Counted from the stretch's first letter, positions 9,114 to 17,211 are shown. The stretch: DNA of 64,000 nucleotides from Streptomyces sp. ISL-36 (GCF_018614205.1 NZ_JAGGOS010000054.1:1-64000); one strand, 5' to 3'. Program-made: numbers and translations. The notes: a model not told the origin generated them from the sequence alone.

Positions 9114-10319
9114 ATGGAGACAGGGGCGGTCGCGGGGCGGGACGCCGGAGCGAGACCGTACGACGTGGTCCTCTTCGGGGCGACGGGTTTCGTGGGCGAG
9201 CTCACCGCGGAGTATCTGGCCGAGCACGCCCCGGCCGGGTGCCGCTGGGCGCTCGCCGGCCGCAGCCGGGCCAAGCTGGGGGCGCTTCGTGAACGGCTCG
9301 CCGCGCGGTGGCCGCGCTGCGCGGAGCTGCCGTTGCTGGTCGCGGACTCCACCGACGCGGACGCGCTGCGTGAACTGGCGGAGTCCACCCGGGTGCTGGC
9401 CACCACCGTCGGCCCCTACGTCTGGTACGGCGAGGGTCTGGTGGCCGCGTGCGCGGAGGCCGGCACGGACTACGTGGACCTCACCGGCGAGGCGGAGTTC
9501 GTCGACCTGATGTACGTACGGCACGACGCGCGGGCCCGGGAGACCGGGGCGCGGATCGTGCACGCCTGCGGCTTCGACTCGGTGCCGCACGACCTGGGCG
9601 TGTACTTCACCGTCCAGCAGCTCCCGAAGGACGTGCCGCTGCGGATCGACGGCTTCGTGCGCGCCGGGGCGGTCTTCTCCGGCGGGACCTTCGCCTCCGC
9701 CCTGACGGCGATGGGACGCGGCCGCCAGATCCTGCGCGCCGCACACGAACGGCGGCTGCACGAGCCCCGGTTGATGGGGCGACGGGCGCGGGCGCCGCTG
9801 GGCGGACCACGGTTCAGCCGTGAGACGGGCACCTGGGCGCTGCCGCTGCCGACGCTCGATCCCCAGGTGGTGGTGCGCTCCGCCGCGGCGCTCGAACGGT
9901 ACGGGCCCGACTTCCGCTACCGGCACTACGCCTCGGTCAGGACGCTCCCGATGGCGCTGAGCGGCGCCGTGGCGGTCGGCACGGGCGTGGCGGCCGCCCA
10001 ACTGCCCGCTGTAAGACGTTGGCTGATGGGCCGTTATGAGCCGGGGCAGGGCCCTGGCGAGGAGCGTCGGGCACGGAGCTGGTTCTCGGTACGGTTCGTC
10101 GGCGAGGGCGGCGGGCGACGGGTCTTCACCGAGGTATCGGGCGGTGACCCCGGGTACGACGAGACGGCGAAGATGCTCGCCGAGTCGGCGCTCTGCCTCG
10201 CGCTCGACCCGCTCCCGAAGACCTCCGGCCAGGTGACGACGGCGGTGGCGATGGGCGACGCGCTGCTCGACCGGCTCGTGGCGGCGGGGATCCGCTTCCG
10301 GGTGGCCGACGCGCGCTGA
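9114..10319 (+). CDS. Saccharopine dehydrogenase-like / trans-acting enoyl reductase family protein
   Basis: A 401-residue protein with an N-terminal Rossmann fold: DVVLFGATGFVGELTAEYL, then WALAGRSRAKL, as in the saccharopine-dehydrogenase-like trans-acting enoyl reductases of mycobacteria. Later segments (DYVDLTGEAEFVD, HACGFDSVPHDLGV) are also typical. A moderately hydrophobic helix occurs near residues 285-305. It probably reduces an acyl intermediate using NAD(P)H; the real substrate in Streptomyces is not known to me. ATG 9114 follows GGCGAGGGGCGG. It diverges from the beta-oxidation operon and ends at a strong hairpin. Confidence 0.78.
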   Translation: METGAVAGRDAGARPYDVVLFGATGFVGELTAEYLAEHAPAGCRWALAGRSRAKLGALRERLAARWPRCAELPLLVADSTDADALRELAESTRVLATTVGPYVWYGEGLVAACAEAGTDYVDLTGEAEFVDLMYVRHDARARETGARIVHACGFDSVPHDLGVYFTVQQLPKDVPLRIDGFVRAGAVFSGGTFASALTAMGRGRQILRAAHERRLHEPRLMGRRARAPLGGPRFSRETGTWALPLPTLDPQVVVRSAAALERYGPDFRYRHYASVRTLPMALSGAVAVGTGVAAAQLPAVRRWLMGRYEPGQGPGEERRARSWFSVRFVGEGGGRRVFTEVSGGDPGYDETAKMLAESALCLALDPLPKTSGQVTTAVAMGDALLDRLVAAGIRFRVADAR

Positions 10320-10335
10320 GTCGTGTCCGCGAGGA

Positions 10336-10376
10336 CTCGGTGCTGCCCGGCGGATCGGGGCCGGGCAGCCTCCGAG
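10336..10376. terminator. Bidirectional hairpin terminator
   Basis: Perfect 10 nt arms GCTGCCCGGC (10342-10351) and GCCGGGCAGC (10360-10369), 8 nt loop, extended by CTCGG (10336-10340) pairing with CCGAG (10372-10376) across small internal bulges. It sits between two convergent genes. Confidence 0.65.
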
Positions 10377-10385
10377 GCGCTCATG

Positions 10386-10808
10386 TCACCCGCCCACCGG
10401 GGCTGAGGTGGGCGTGACATGGGACGGCAGGCCCTGGTGGCGTATGAGGCAGAAGGGATGGCCGGCCGGGTCCGCGTAGATCCGCCAGCCCCGGTCGCCG
10501 TCCCCGTCGTCGAGCTGCCACGCCCCGAGGGCGAGGACCGCCTGATGGGCGGCTTCCAGATCCGCCACGCGCACATCGAGATGGAACTGCTGCTCGGGCG
10601 CGCCCCAGACGGGCGGCCGGTGATCGGCCACCCCTTGGAAGGCGAGGACGGGGGCCCCGGCGGCGTCGTGCAGCGTGGCCCAGGCGTCGCTCACGGCCCA
10701 CTGGGGATCCGGTCGGTTGATCTCACCGCCGAGCAACTGCTGGTAGAACTCAGCCAGTTCCATGACGTCGGGACAGTCGAGCACGACGCACTGCAGGGTG
10801 CCGATCAT
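10386..10808 (-). CDS. VOC (glyoxalase/bleomycin-resistance fold) protein
   Basis: A 140-residue single-module VOC protein. It begins with IGTLQCVVLDCPDVMELAEF and GGEINR, the usual first beta-alpha-beta unit, and ends IYADPAGHPFCLIRH, where the DPAGHPFCL motif is typical of this family. Such proteins bind a metal and act as dioxygenases, isomerases or binding proteins; the substrate is unknown. Its ATG overlaps the TGA of the 46-residue membrane peptide gene (ATGA), placing it last in an endonuclease V operon. Confidence 0.85.
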   Translation of the reverse strand: MIGTLQCVVLDCPDVMELAEFYQQLLGGEINRPDPQWAVSDAWATLHDAAGAPVLAFQGVADHRPPVWGAPEQQFHLDVRVADLEAAHQAVLALGAWQLDDGDGDRGWRIYADPAGHPFCLIRHQGLPSHVTPTSAPVGG

Positions 10809-10945
10809 GCCGTCGCCCAGGCGACGACGACGTAGACCATGGCACAGACCCAGGCCAGGGCGACGAGACCGGCGACGGCGAGCGTCGCGGTCATGGCGCG
10901 CGCGGCAGGACGCACGGGGGTGGGGAGGGAAGCGGGGGCAGTCAT
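10805..10945 (-). CDS. Small single-pass membrane protein (46 aa)
   Basis: A 46-residue peptide with one strong membrane segment, LAVAGLVALAWVCAMVYVVV, after a short Pro/Arg N-terminus. Both ends are embedded in neighbours: its ATG at 10943-10945 overlaps the TGA of the 305-residue gene, and its TGA overlaps the ATG of the VOC gene. That double coupling is the best evidence that it is translated. Function unknown. Confidence 0.65.
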   Translation of the reverse strand: MTAPASLPTPVRPAARAMTATLAVAGLVALAWVCAMVYVVVAWATA

Positions 10946-11859
10946 GCGCCCCACTGTGCCGCCCATGACCCCAGGCCGGTATCCGTACTCGTACTCAGGT
11001 CGCGCACGATGCGATGCCACGCGTGCTCACCTCCGGGCAGGGGCCAGGCCCAGGTGGGCCGCTCGCCGCTGCGCAGCTCTTCGAGCCGGCGGACGAGGGT
11101 CCGGCCCGCGCTCTCGGCGCCGTCCGGGACGCCGGGGCCGTGCCGGTCCCTCAGAGCGCGGTGGCGGTCGAGTTCGGCCGCGTAGGCGGCCGCGGCCTCG
11201 GCCTCCCCGCGCTCGCGGTCGTCGTGGGGCACCGTGCGCCGCAGGACGAGGAAGGGCGGCTCCACATCCTCGGCGAGGGCTGCGGCGAGCCGGGCGTGGC
11301 CGTCGAGCAGGACATGGCAGTCGAGGCCGCTCACCCACCACAGGAGGACCGGGGGCAGGATCCCGGCCCGGGCCTGTCCGCGGTACGCCTTGACGCGGGC
11401 GTCGCCGGCGCCGGGCAGGGGCCGGAGCGGGAACAGCTCCGAGGACCCGTAGTGGAACCACCAGTCGATGTACCCGTCGGGGTGCCCTTCGACGAGGAGC
11501 TCGCTCCAGTAGGCGGTGGGGCCCAGCCCGTGCCGGTTCCACTGCGGGCCCGTCTCGGAGGTCAGCACCCAGCGGCCGTCGTGGAGCGGCCCGTCCGGGT
11601 CGGCCGTCAGGAGGGCCGCTATCCGGTGGCCCCAGCGCTCCGGCCGGTCCGCGTACGCGCGGGCGTCGGCGGCGCGGAGGGGAGGGAGTAGGGGGCGGGG
11701 CCGGGCCGTGCGGTAGAAGGCGACGCCTTTGTCGTACCGCTCCACGATCGCGAGGAGGAGCGCGTCGTCGCCCTGCGCGAGGATCAGGCGGTTCCCGGCG
11801 GTGCGCAGACACAGGCCCGGCACAGGGCGGTCCCGGACGTCGAGGATCAGCTCGGTCAC
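10942..11859 (-). CDS. Conserved-looking hypothetical protein
   Basis: A 305-residue soluble protein I cannot name. Features: an N-terminal domain with many short beta-strand-like stretches; a Trp-rich centre (YIDWWFHYGSSELFPL); and CHVLLDGHARLAAALAE, which resembles the ParB/sulfiredoxin-type box in form but lacks other evidence for that fold. The GTG at 11857-11859 overlaps the TGA of the endonuclease V gene. Earlier starts would enter that gene. Confidence 0.7.
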   Translation of the reverse strand: MTELILDVRDRPVPGLCLRTAGNRLILAQGDDALLLAIVERYDKGVAFYRTARPRPLLPPLRAADARAYADRPERWGHRIAALLTADPDGPLHDGRWVLTSETGPQWNRHGLGPTAYWSELLVEGHPDGYIDWWFHYGSSELFPLRPLPGAGDARVKAYRGQARAGILPPVLLWWVSGLDCHVLLDGHARLAAALAEDVEPPFLVLRRTVPHDDRERGEAEAAAAYAAELDRHRALRDRHGPGVPDGAESAGRTLVRRLEELRSGERPTWAWPLPGGEHAWHRIVRDLSTSTDTGLGSWAAQWGA

Positions 11860-12557
11860 GGCGCGGCGCCCAGCGCCTTTGTCAGGGCGCGGCGGCAGAG
11901 GGAGTCCGCGTGGCGGGTCGTCTCGGGGATGCGGTAGCGCGGGGCGAGGAGGAGGGTGTGGGCGCAGGCGCGGGGAAGGGAGACCCGGTGACCGACGGAG
12001 ACGAAGACGGGCTTCACGCCGGACTGCGTGCGCAGCGCGCGGCCGACCTCCTCCCCCTCGTCGGCCAGCAGGGGGCTGAAGTCGCCGCGGGCGGCTCCCG
12101 GTCGGTCGTACGTGAAGGTGAAGGGGTTCTTGGCGACGCCGATCGACGGCAGGCCGGTCAGCACCCCGAGGTGGCTCGCGAGGCCGAATCCGCGGGGGTG
12201 GGCGATGCCGTAGCCGTCGCAGACGAGGAGGCCGGGGTCGGCGGCGAGGGAGTCGAGCGCCGCGAGCACGGTGGGGATCTCACGGAAGGCGAGCAGCCCC
12301 GGGACGTACGGGAACGAGACACGGCCGACCGCCGTGGCCTCCTCCACGACGTCGAGCGTGCGCGCGTCGAGCACGACGGCCGCCGCCGCGACGAGGTCCC
12401 GCTCGTCGTCGTACGCCACGTCGAGCCCCGTGACATGCCCCGTGCCGGGCTCCGGGCCCGGCTCGTCGAGCACGAGCCGTCCTCGCAGCTCCCGCTGGAG
12501 AGCGCGGGCGGCGGCCTCGTCGGTGGGCCAGCCCGCGGGAATGTCGATGATCGTCAT
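11856..12557 (-). CDS. nfi: Endonuclease V (deoxyinosine 3'-endonuclease)
   Basis: A 233-residue DNA repair nuclease that nicks DNA one base 3' of deoxyinosine. Family motifs: GLDVAYDDERDLVAAAAVVLD with the first metal-binding Asp, FPYVPGLLAFREIP, VCDGYGIAHPRGFGLASHLG with the second Asp, and SIGVAKNPF. Length is normal. The ATG at 12555-12557 has TAGGGT about 9 nt upstream on the same strand, so the mRNA may have almost no leader. It heads a four-gene coupled operon. Confidence 0.93.
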   Translation of the reverse strand: MTIIDIPAGWPTDEAAARALQRELRGRLVLDEPGPEPGTGHVTGLDVAYDDERDLVAAAAVVLDARTLDVVEEATAVGRVSFPYVPGLLAFREIPTVLAALDSLAADPGLLVCDGYGIAHPRGFGLASHLGVLTGLPSIGVAKNPFTFTYDRPGAARGDFSPLLADEGEEVGRALRTQSGVKPVFVSVGHRVSLPRACAHTLLLAPRYRIPETTRHADSLCRRALTKALGAAP

Positions 12558-12627
12558 GATGAGGCCACCCTACGGCGCCGCCGCGTCCGCCTGGCGAGCG
12601 GTTTTCCGCGGCCTCGAAGCCCCCGGG

Positions 12628-12633
12628 TAGCCT
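12628..12633 (+). promoter_or_regulatory. -10 box of a probable leaderless gene
   Basis: TAGCCT followed by exactly 7 nt and then the ATG of the YciI-like gene. No ribosome binding site is present, which fits leaderless transcription. Confidence 0.45.
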
Positions 12634-12640
12634 GGCGATC

Positions 12641-12940
12641 ATGTTCGTACTGGAATTGACCTACACCGCGCCCGTCGAGCGGGTCGACCCCCTGCTCCCG
12701 GCGCACATCGAGTGGCTCGACGCGCAGTACGCCGCCGGGGTCTTCATCGCGTCGGGCCGGAAGAACCCGCGCGACGGCGGGGTCATTCTCGCCGTCGGGG
12801 GCGACCGCGAGCGGATCGAGAAGATCGTCGCGGCCGACCCCTTCACCGCCGAGGGCGTGTGCGCGTACCGGATCACGGAGTTCTACGCGACCAAGACGGC
12901 CGACGAACTCGCTCCGTTCCGCGAGCAGTTGCCCTCCTAG
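12641..12940 (+). CDS. YciI-like (YCII-domain) protein
   Basis: A 99-residue dimeric alpha+beta-barrel-type protein. The sequence FVLELTYTAPVERVDPLLPA, HIEWLDAQYAAGVFIASGR and ADPFTAEGV has the expected strand-helix pattern and the conserved His and Asp of YciI proteins. Such proteins are mostly of unknown function; some are dehalogenase-like domains. It is probably leaderless. It converges on the BNR protein gene across a hairpin. Confidence 0.87.
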   Translation: MFVLELTYTAPVERVDPLLPAHIEWLDAQYAAGVFIASGRKNPRDGGVILAVGGDRERIEKIVAADPFTAEGVCAYRITEFYATKTADELAPFREQLPS

Positions 12941-12950
12941 GAGGTGTCGC

Positions 12951-12981
12951 GTCGACCGTGCCGGACTCTGGCACGACCGAC
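12951..12981. terminator. Hairpin between convergent genes
   Basis: Twelve-nt arms at 12951-12962 and 12970-12981 with a 7 nt loop; 10 of 12 positions are complementary, with a perfect inner part CGTGCC/GGCACG. It lies just after the YciI-like gene and just before the stop of the opposing BNR gene. Confidence 0.5.
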
Positions 12982-12996
12982 GGGACGACACACGAC

Positions 12997-14079
12997 CTAG
13001 CGGCGTTCGAGGCGGGCGATGCGGCCCTGCTCGCCCGCGGCCCAGCACGCGCCGTCCCGCGTGCAGTCGACCGTGTCGTACGAGCCGGTGTCGACCGTCC
13101 GCCAGGTGCGGCCGCCGTCCGTCGTGAGGTCCGTGCCGGTGGGACCGACCGCGAGCGCGGCCGTGCCGCTGTACGGGAGCCAGGCGACGCCGGAGCGGTA
13201 CGCCGGGGGCGGCGTGGCGGCCTGGCGCCAGCTGCGGCCGCCGTCCCCGGTGACCGCGGCCGCCCGCGGGGACGGCTGGTCCGCGCGGTAGTCGCCGCCG
13301 ACGGCGATCCCGTGCGTACGGTCGCGGAACGCGAGGGCGAAGACGCCCCGTGCCGGGTCGCCCGCCGGGATCGTCGATGCGGCGGCGGTCCAGGTCATGC
13401 CGCGGTCCGCGGAGTGCAGCACGCGGGCGGTGGCGCCGCCTCCGGTGGCCAGCCAGACGTCCTTGGGGCCCGCCGAGACCAGGCACTGACCGCTCGCCGC
13501 GAAGCCCGCCTCGCCCGGCAGCGCGGCCGGCATCCCCTCGTCGGGGAGCACCCGCCAGGACCGTCCTCCGTCACGGGTGGAGAGGATCCGGTACTTCCCG
13601 TCCACCGGGTCGCTCATGGCGAGTCCGTGGCGGTCGTCGAAGAAGGTCATGCAGTCGTAGAAGGCGCGCGGGTCGGTGTTGCGGAAGGACTCGGTCCAGC
13701 TGGCGCCGCCGTCCTCGGTCCGCAAGACCCGGGACGCCTCTCCCTCCCCGATGGCGAGCACCACCGCCCGCCGGGCGTCGAACGCCTCCACGTCGCGGAA
13801 CTGGAGCTCGGCCGCCCCCGGTGGCGACACGTTCCGCCAGCTCCGTCCGCCGTCGGTGGTCCTGAGCACCGTCCCCTTCGAGCCCGCGGCCCACGCCGTG
13901 TTCCGGCTCACCGCCGCGAGCCCCCGGAAGCGGGCGTCGGTACCGGTCTGCGTCAGCTTCCAGCCGGGCGCCGCCGCAGGGGTCTCCCCGGCCTGCGCCG
14001 GGACCGCCAAGGCCATGGCGAGCGCCGCCCCGGTCAGCCCCACCGACATCATTCGTCTCGTCTTCCCCATGGACGTCAT
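12997..14079 (-). CDS. Secreted BNR/Asp-box beta-propeller protein
   Basis: A 360-residue exported protein. An N-terminal signal (RRMMSVGLTGAALAMALAVPAQA) ends near residue 30. The rest is built of Asp-box repeats: TDGGRSW, EDGGASW, RDGGRSW, SADRGMTW, GDGGRSW and TDGGRTW, i.e. a sialidase/YCF48-like beta-propeller. Sialidase active-site arginines are not obvious, so a binding or scaffold role is possible. The start could also be the ATG at 14068-14070; neither has a strong ribosome site. Confidence 0.82.
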   Translation of the reverse strand: MTSMGKTRRMMSVGLTGAALAMALAVPAQAGETPAAAPGWKLTQTGTDARFRGLAAVSRNTAWAAGSKGTVLRTTDGGRSWRNVSPPGAAELQFRDVEAFDARRAVVLAIGEGEASRVLRTEDGGASWTESFRNTDPRAFYDCMTFFDDRHGLAMSDPVDGKYRILSTRDGGRSWRVLPDEGMPAALPGEAGFAASGQCLVSAGPKDVWLATGGGATARVLHSADRGMTWTAAASTIPAGDPARGVFALAFRDRTHGIAVGGDYRADQPSPRAAAVTGDGGRSWRQAATPPPAYRSGVAWLPYSGTAALAVGPTGTDLTTDGGRTWRTVDTGSYDTVDCTRDGACWAAGEQGRIARLERR

Positions 14080-14423
14080 GGCGCCGGAAGCTAGCCCACG
14101 GGGAAGGCCCCGTCCAGGGTGCGTCGACCAGGCGCCTCGTCAGAAGGCGCGTAGGGGGTGGGCAGTGGGGTGGCTCGTCGCGATGGCTCGTACGAATGCG
14201 CCGGGAGAGTGGCTCGTCGGGGTGGCTCGTATGGATACGGAGCTTCGGGGAACCCGGACTACTGCGATCGCTCGGGCCGGCCCTCGTCCGTCGGGAGTCC
14301 GAGCGCGCACCGGAGCGGTGACACAGCTCACGTGACCCTCCAGTGCACGTTCAGGCCCGATCGTTCGTCTTCCCTGGTGTCAGGGAGACGTCAGGAACCG
14401 AAGCCGCGTGACAGGAGCTGGCC
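14080..14423. other. Intergenic region with a 39 bp duplication
   Basis: No convincing gene. TGGCTCGT occurs four times (14171, 14184, 14210, 14223), spaced 13, 26 and 13 nt, the result of an imperfect 39 bp tandem duplication. Nearer the ssgA-like gene a short hairpin TCCCTG/CAGGGA spans 14371-14386. This should hold the promoters of the divergent BNR and ssgA-like genes, but I cannot place them with confidence. Confidence 0.5.
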
Positions 14424-14849
14424 TTGTCCACCGTCATCGAGCAGGCCGTCGAGGCCCGCCTGGTCGCATCCGCTCCCCGGATGGAAACCGTTCCCGCCAC
14501 ACTGCGCTACGACCGTGAGGATCCGTTCGCGGTGAGCATGGCCTTCCCGCCGCCGGCGACCCTGGAGGGCGTCGAGGTGTCGTGGGCGTTCTCGCGCGAC
14601 CTGCTCGCGCAGGGCGTGGACGGCCCGGCCGGCGTCGGCGACGTACGCGTCCGTCCGTACGGCTACGACCGCACCGTCCTGGAGTTCCACGCGCCCGAGG
14701 GGGTGGCCGTCGTCCACATCCGTACGGCGGAACTCCGGGACTTCCTCGCACGCTCGCAGCATCTCGTGCCGGTCGGCCGCGAACACCACTACCTGGAGGC
14801 GGGCAAGTGGGACCAGGAACTGGCGGCGCTCCTGGAGGAGTACTCCTGA
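14424..14849 (+). CDS. SsgA-like sporulation/cell-division protein
   Basis: A 141-residue SsgA-like protein (SALP), a family confined to sporulating actinomycetes that guides septum placement and spore wall steps. Typical segments: VPATLRYDREDPFAVSMAF, VSWAFSRDLLAQGVDGPAG, GDVRVRPY and REHHYLEAGKWDQELAALL. The start is a rare TTG at 14424, supported by AGGAG 7 nt upstream and no better in-frame codon. I cannot say which SALP paralogue it is. It stands alone, followed by the ABC-F gene on the same strand. Confidence 0.92.
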   Translation: MSTVIEQAVEARLVASAPRMETVPATLRYDREDPFAVSMAFPPPATLEGVEVSWAFSRDLLAQGVDGPAGVGDVRVRPYGYDRTVLEFHAPEGVAVVHIRTAELRDFLARSQHLVPVGREHHYLEAGKWDQELAALLEEYS

Positions 14850-14962
14850 CCCGCTGACCGCCGGCCTCCCTCCGACGTCCCGGCTGCCTCCCGCCGTAAA
14901 CCGATTGCCTCCCCTCCGGCGGCGCGCGTACCGTCCTGACCTGGCCCTGTTGTCGCCCGATC

Positions 14963-15084
14963 GGAGAAGGCCGTTGCTCGTCTGAGGTTCGAGACACCGC
15001 GCCGCGCGTGCCCCTTCGTGCCGCGTGTGCCGTGTTCGACCTCGGCGTACGAGCCTCTGTGCCTGCCCGCGCCTCCGGTGTCTC
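14963..15084 (+). promoter_or_regulatory. Possible attenuator leader of the ABC-F gene
   Basis: A ribosome binding site GGAGAAGG (14963-14970) precedes a minute reading frame at 14974. Overlapping its stop, the segment 14984-14999 can pair in two exclusive ways: GAGGTTCGAGACAC with GTGTTCGACCTC (15032-15043, small bulges), or GAGACACCG (14991-14999) with the perfect complement CGGTGTCTC (15076-15084). This is the layout of ribosome-mediated attenuators ahead of antibiotic-resistance ABC-F genes. Chance pairing is possible at this GC content. Confidence 0.35.
14974..14985 (+). CDS. Candidate four-codon upstream ORF (M-L-V-stop)
   Basis: TTG CTC GTC TGA directly follows a strong Shine-Dalgarno with correct spacing. 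No other frame starts from that site, so the ribosome binding site is otherwise unexplained. Stalling here would free or block the downstream pairings. Evidence is positional only. Confidence 0.3.
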   Translation: MLV

Positions 15085-15126
15085 ACCCGTTGCCCCAGCC
15101 CACGCTCTTGCAACCGGGAGGCCCCC

Positions 15127-16803
15127 ATGGCGACCCGCCCCACCTTCATCACCTGCTCGTCCCTCTCGTTCTCCTGGCCCGACGGCACCGAGGTCCTCGA
15201 CGACTTCCGGCTCGCCGTCGGCCCGGGCAGGACCGGTCTCATCGGCCTGAACGGCTCGGGGAAGTCCACGCTCCTCAAGCTGATCGCCGGTGAGCTCACC
15301 CCCGCATCCGGCGCCGTCCGCACGGTCGGCGAGGTCGGGTACCTGCCGCAGAACCTGGTCCTCGACACCACGCTCCGGGTCGACCAGGCCCTCGGCATCG
15401 CGGCGGCCCGTGCCGCGCTGCACGCCATCGAGGCGGGCGATCCCGCCGAGGAGCACTTCGCCGCCGTCGGCGACGACTGGGACGTGGAGGAACGGGCCCG
15501 CGCCACGCTCGACCAGCTCGGTCTCCGTCGTATCGGCCTCGACCGGACCATCGGCGAGGTCTCGGGCGGCGAGTCCGTCCTGCTGCGCCTGGCCGCGCTG
15601 CTGCTCGCCCGGCCGGACATCCTGCTGCTCGACGAGCCGACCAACAATCTCGATCTGTACGCCCGGGCGAGGCTCTACGAGGCGGTGGAGGCCTGGAGCG
15701 GCGTCATGGTCGTCGTCAGCCACGACCGCGAACTCCTGGAGCGGGTCGACCAGATCGCCGATCTGCACGACGGCGAGGTCACCTGGTACGGCGGCGCGTA
15801 CTCCGCGTACGAGGAGACGCTCGCCGCCGAACAGGAGGCGGCACAGCGCATGGTGCGGGTCGCCGAGGCCGACATGCAGCGCCAGAAGCGCGAACTGTCG
15901 GACGCTCACCTCAAGTTGGCGCGTCGCAAGCGGTACGCGCAGAAGAGCGCGCAGAACAAGGTGGTACCGAAGATCGTCGCCAACAACCGCAAGAGCGAGG
16001 CCCAGGTCTCCGCGGGCAAGCACCGCGCCCTGCACTCCGAGCGGCTCGCCGAGGCGAAGGAGCGGTTGGACGCGGCGGTGGAGGCGGTACGGGACGACGA
16101 CGAGATCCGGATCGAGCTGCCGCGCACCATCGTCCATCCGGGCCGGGGCGTACTGGCGCTGCGCGCGCTGGAACTGCGGTACGGCGCCCGCGTCGGCGGC
16201 GAGTTCGAGCTGCGCGGTCCGGAGCGGATCGCGCTCGTCGGCCGGAACGGAGCGGGCAAGACCACGCTGCTGCGGACGATCGCCGGGGAGTTGGAGCCGG
16301 TGTCGGGCGAGGTGGTGACGCAGGTGCCGCTGCGCTTTCTGCCGCAGCGCCTCGACGTGCTGGACGACGGGCTGAGCCTGGTGGAGAACGTCGCCCGGTT
16401 CGCGCCCACGGCGACGGCCAACGCGATCCGGGCGCGGCTGGCGCGCTTCCTGTTCCGGGGCGCGCGGGCGGATCAGCCGGCCGGCACCCTGTCGGGCGGG
16501 GAGCGCTTCCGGGCGACGCTGGCGGCACTGCTGCTCGCCGAACCGGCGCCGCAGCTGCTGATGCTGGACGAACCGACCAACAACCTGGACATGGCCTCAG
16601 TCCGGAAGCTGACGGCGGCGCTGGAGTCGTACGAGGGGGCGCTGATCGTGGCCAGCCACGACGTGCCGTTCCTGGAGTCGCTCGGGATCACCCGCTGGCT
16701 GCTGCTCGACGGTGAGCTGCGGGCGACGACGGCGGACACGGTGCGGGAGGAGCTGCGGGAGGCCCAGCCGGAGCGGCCCCGCGAGGCATCGCGGGAGACG
16801 TAG
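15127..16803 (+). CDS. ABC-F family ATPase
   Basis: A 558-residue soluble protein with two ABC domains and no membrane segments, i.e. ABC-F type, which acts on the ribosome (translation factor or antibiotic target protection). Domain 1: GLNGSGKST, VSGGE, LLLDEPTNN. Domain 2: GRNGAGKTT, LSGGE, LMLDEPTNN. Between them lies a charged linker of about 90 residues (EADMQRQKRELSDAH to AAVEAV) that would reach the peptidyl-transferase region. The ATG at 15127 follows GGGAGG. The long leader suggests drug-inducible control. Whether it confers resistance cannot be told. Confidence 0.9.
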   Translation: MATRPTFITCSSLSFSWPDGTEVLDDFRLAVGPGRTGLIGLNGSGKSTLLKLIAGELTPASGAVRTVGEVGYLPQNLVLDTTLRVDQALGIAAARAALHAIEAGDPAEEHFAAVGDDWDVEERARATLDQLGLRRIGLDRTIGEVSGGESVLLRLAALLLARPDILLLDEPTNNLDLYARARLYEAVEAWSGVMVVVSHDRELLERVDQIADLHDGEVTWYGGAYSAYEETLAAEQEAAQRMVRVAEADMQRQKRELSDAHLKLARRKRYAQKSAQNKVVPKIVANNRKSEAQVSAGKHRALHSERLAEAKERLDAAVEAVRDDDEIRIELPRTIVHPGRGVLALRALELRYGARVGGEFELRGPERIALVGRNGAGKTTLLRTIAGELEPVSGEVVTQVPLRFLPQRLDVLDDGLSLVENVARFAPTATANAIRARLARFLFRGARADQPAGTLSGGERFRATLAALLLAEPAPQLLMLDEPTNNLDMASVRKLTAALESYEGALIVASHDVPFLESLGITRWLLLDGELRATTADTVREELREAQPERPREASRET

Positions 16804-16901
16804 GACTTCCTCCCCCCGCGCGGACCGGGCACCGGGGCGAGACGCCGGTCTCCGCCGTGGGCGTCGACCGCCGCGGCCGGCAGCCGGATGCGGCGGCCGC
16901 G

Positions 16902-16937
16902 GCGGTCACGGCGGTCACGGCGGTCACGGCGGTCACG
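16902..16937. repeat. Four tandem copies of a 9 bp unit
   Basis: GCGGTCACG repeated exactly at 16902, 16911, 16920 and 16929, followed by a partial copy. Non-coding; function unknown. Confidence 0.9.
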
Positions 16938-17140
16938 GCGGCCGCGTACGAGGCCTTCCCGGGCGGGGGCCCGAACCGGCCCGGCCCGGCCCTGTCCTGC
17001 TCTGCGTAGCCGTGATCGCGGCAGCGGGGGGCGGCCGGGCACGTGACCTGCCTCTCTGTGGGCCGGGCACGAGCTGCGTACATAACGGAACGTAACCGGA
17101 CATCGCTGAGACGGGCTTGGCCGACCGCCTTACGGAGCCT

Positions 17141-17175
17141 TAACCTACGGTTTCGTAACCTACGAGTGCGTAGGT
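17141..17175 (+). promoter_or_regulatory. Probable operator of the desaturase gene
   Basis: TAACCTACG occurs as a direct repeat at 17141-17149 and 17156-17164 (15 nt period). The second copy is the left half of a perfect dyad: ACCTACG (17158-17164), 4 nt, CGTAGGT (17169-17175). The dyad ends 36 nt before the GTG start. A TetR- or GntR-type lipid-responsive regulator is a natural candidate, but none is encoded nearby. Confidence 0.5.
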
Positions 17176-17211
17176 ATTTCCGTTCCCCTTTCTCCGTCCC
17201 CAGGAGTCCCC

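Larger units (their letters stand above)
16804..17211. other. Intergenic region with 9 bp tandem repeats
   Basis: No convincing gene in either strand. GCGGTCACG is repeated four times in tandem (16902-16937). Several CGTA-rich elements lie from 17080 to 17175 ahead of the desaturase gene, including the dyad listed separately. The region is long for a Streptomyces intergenic gap. Confidence 0.6.
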
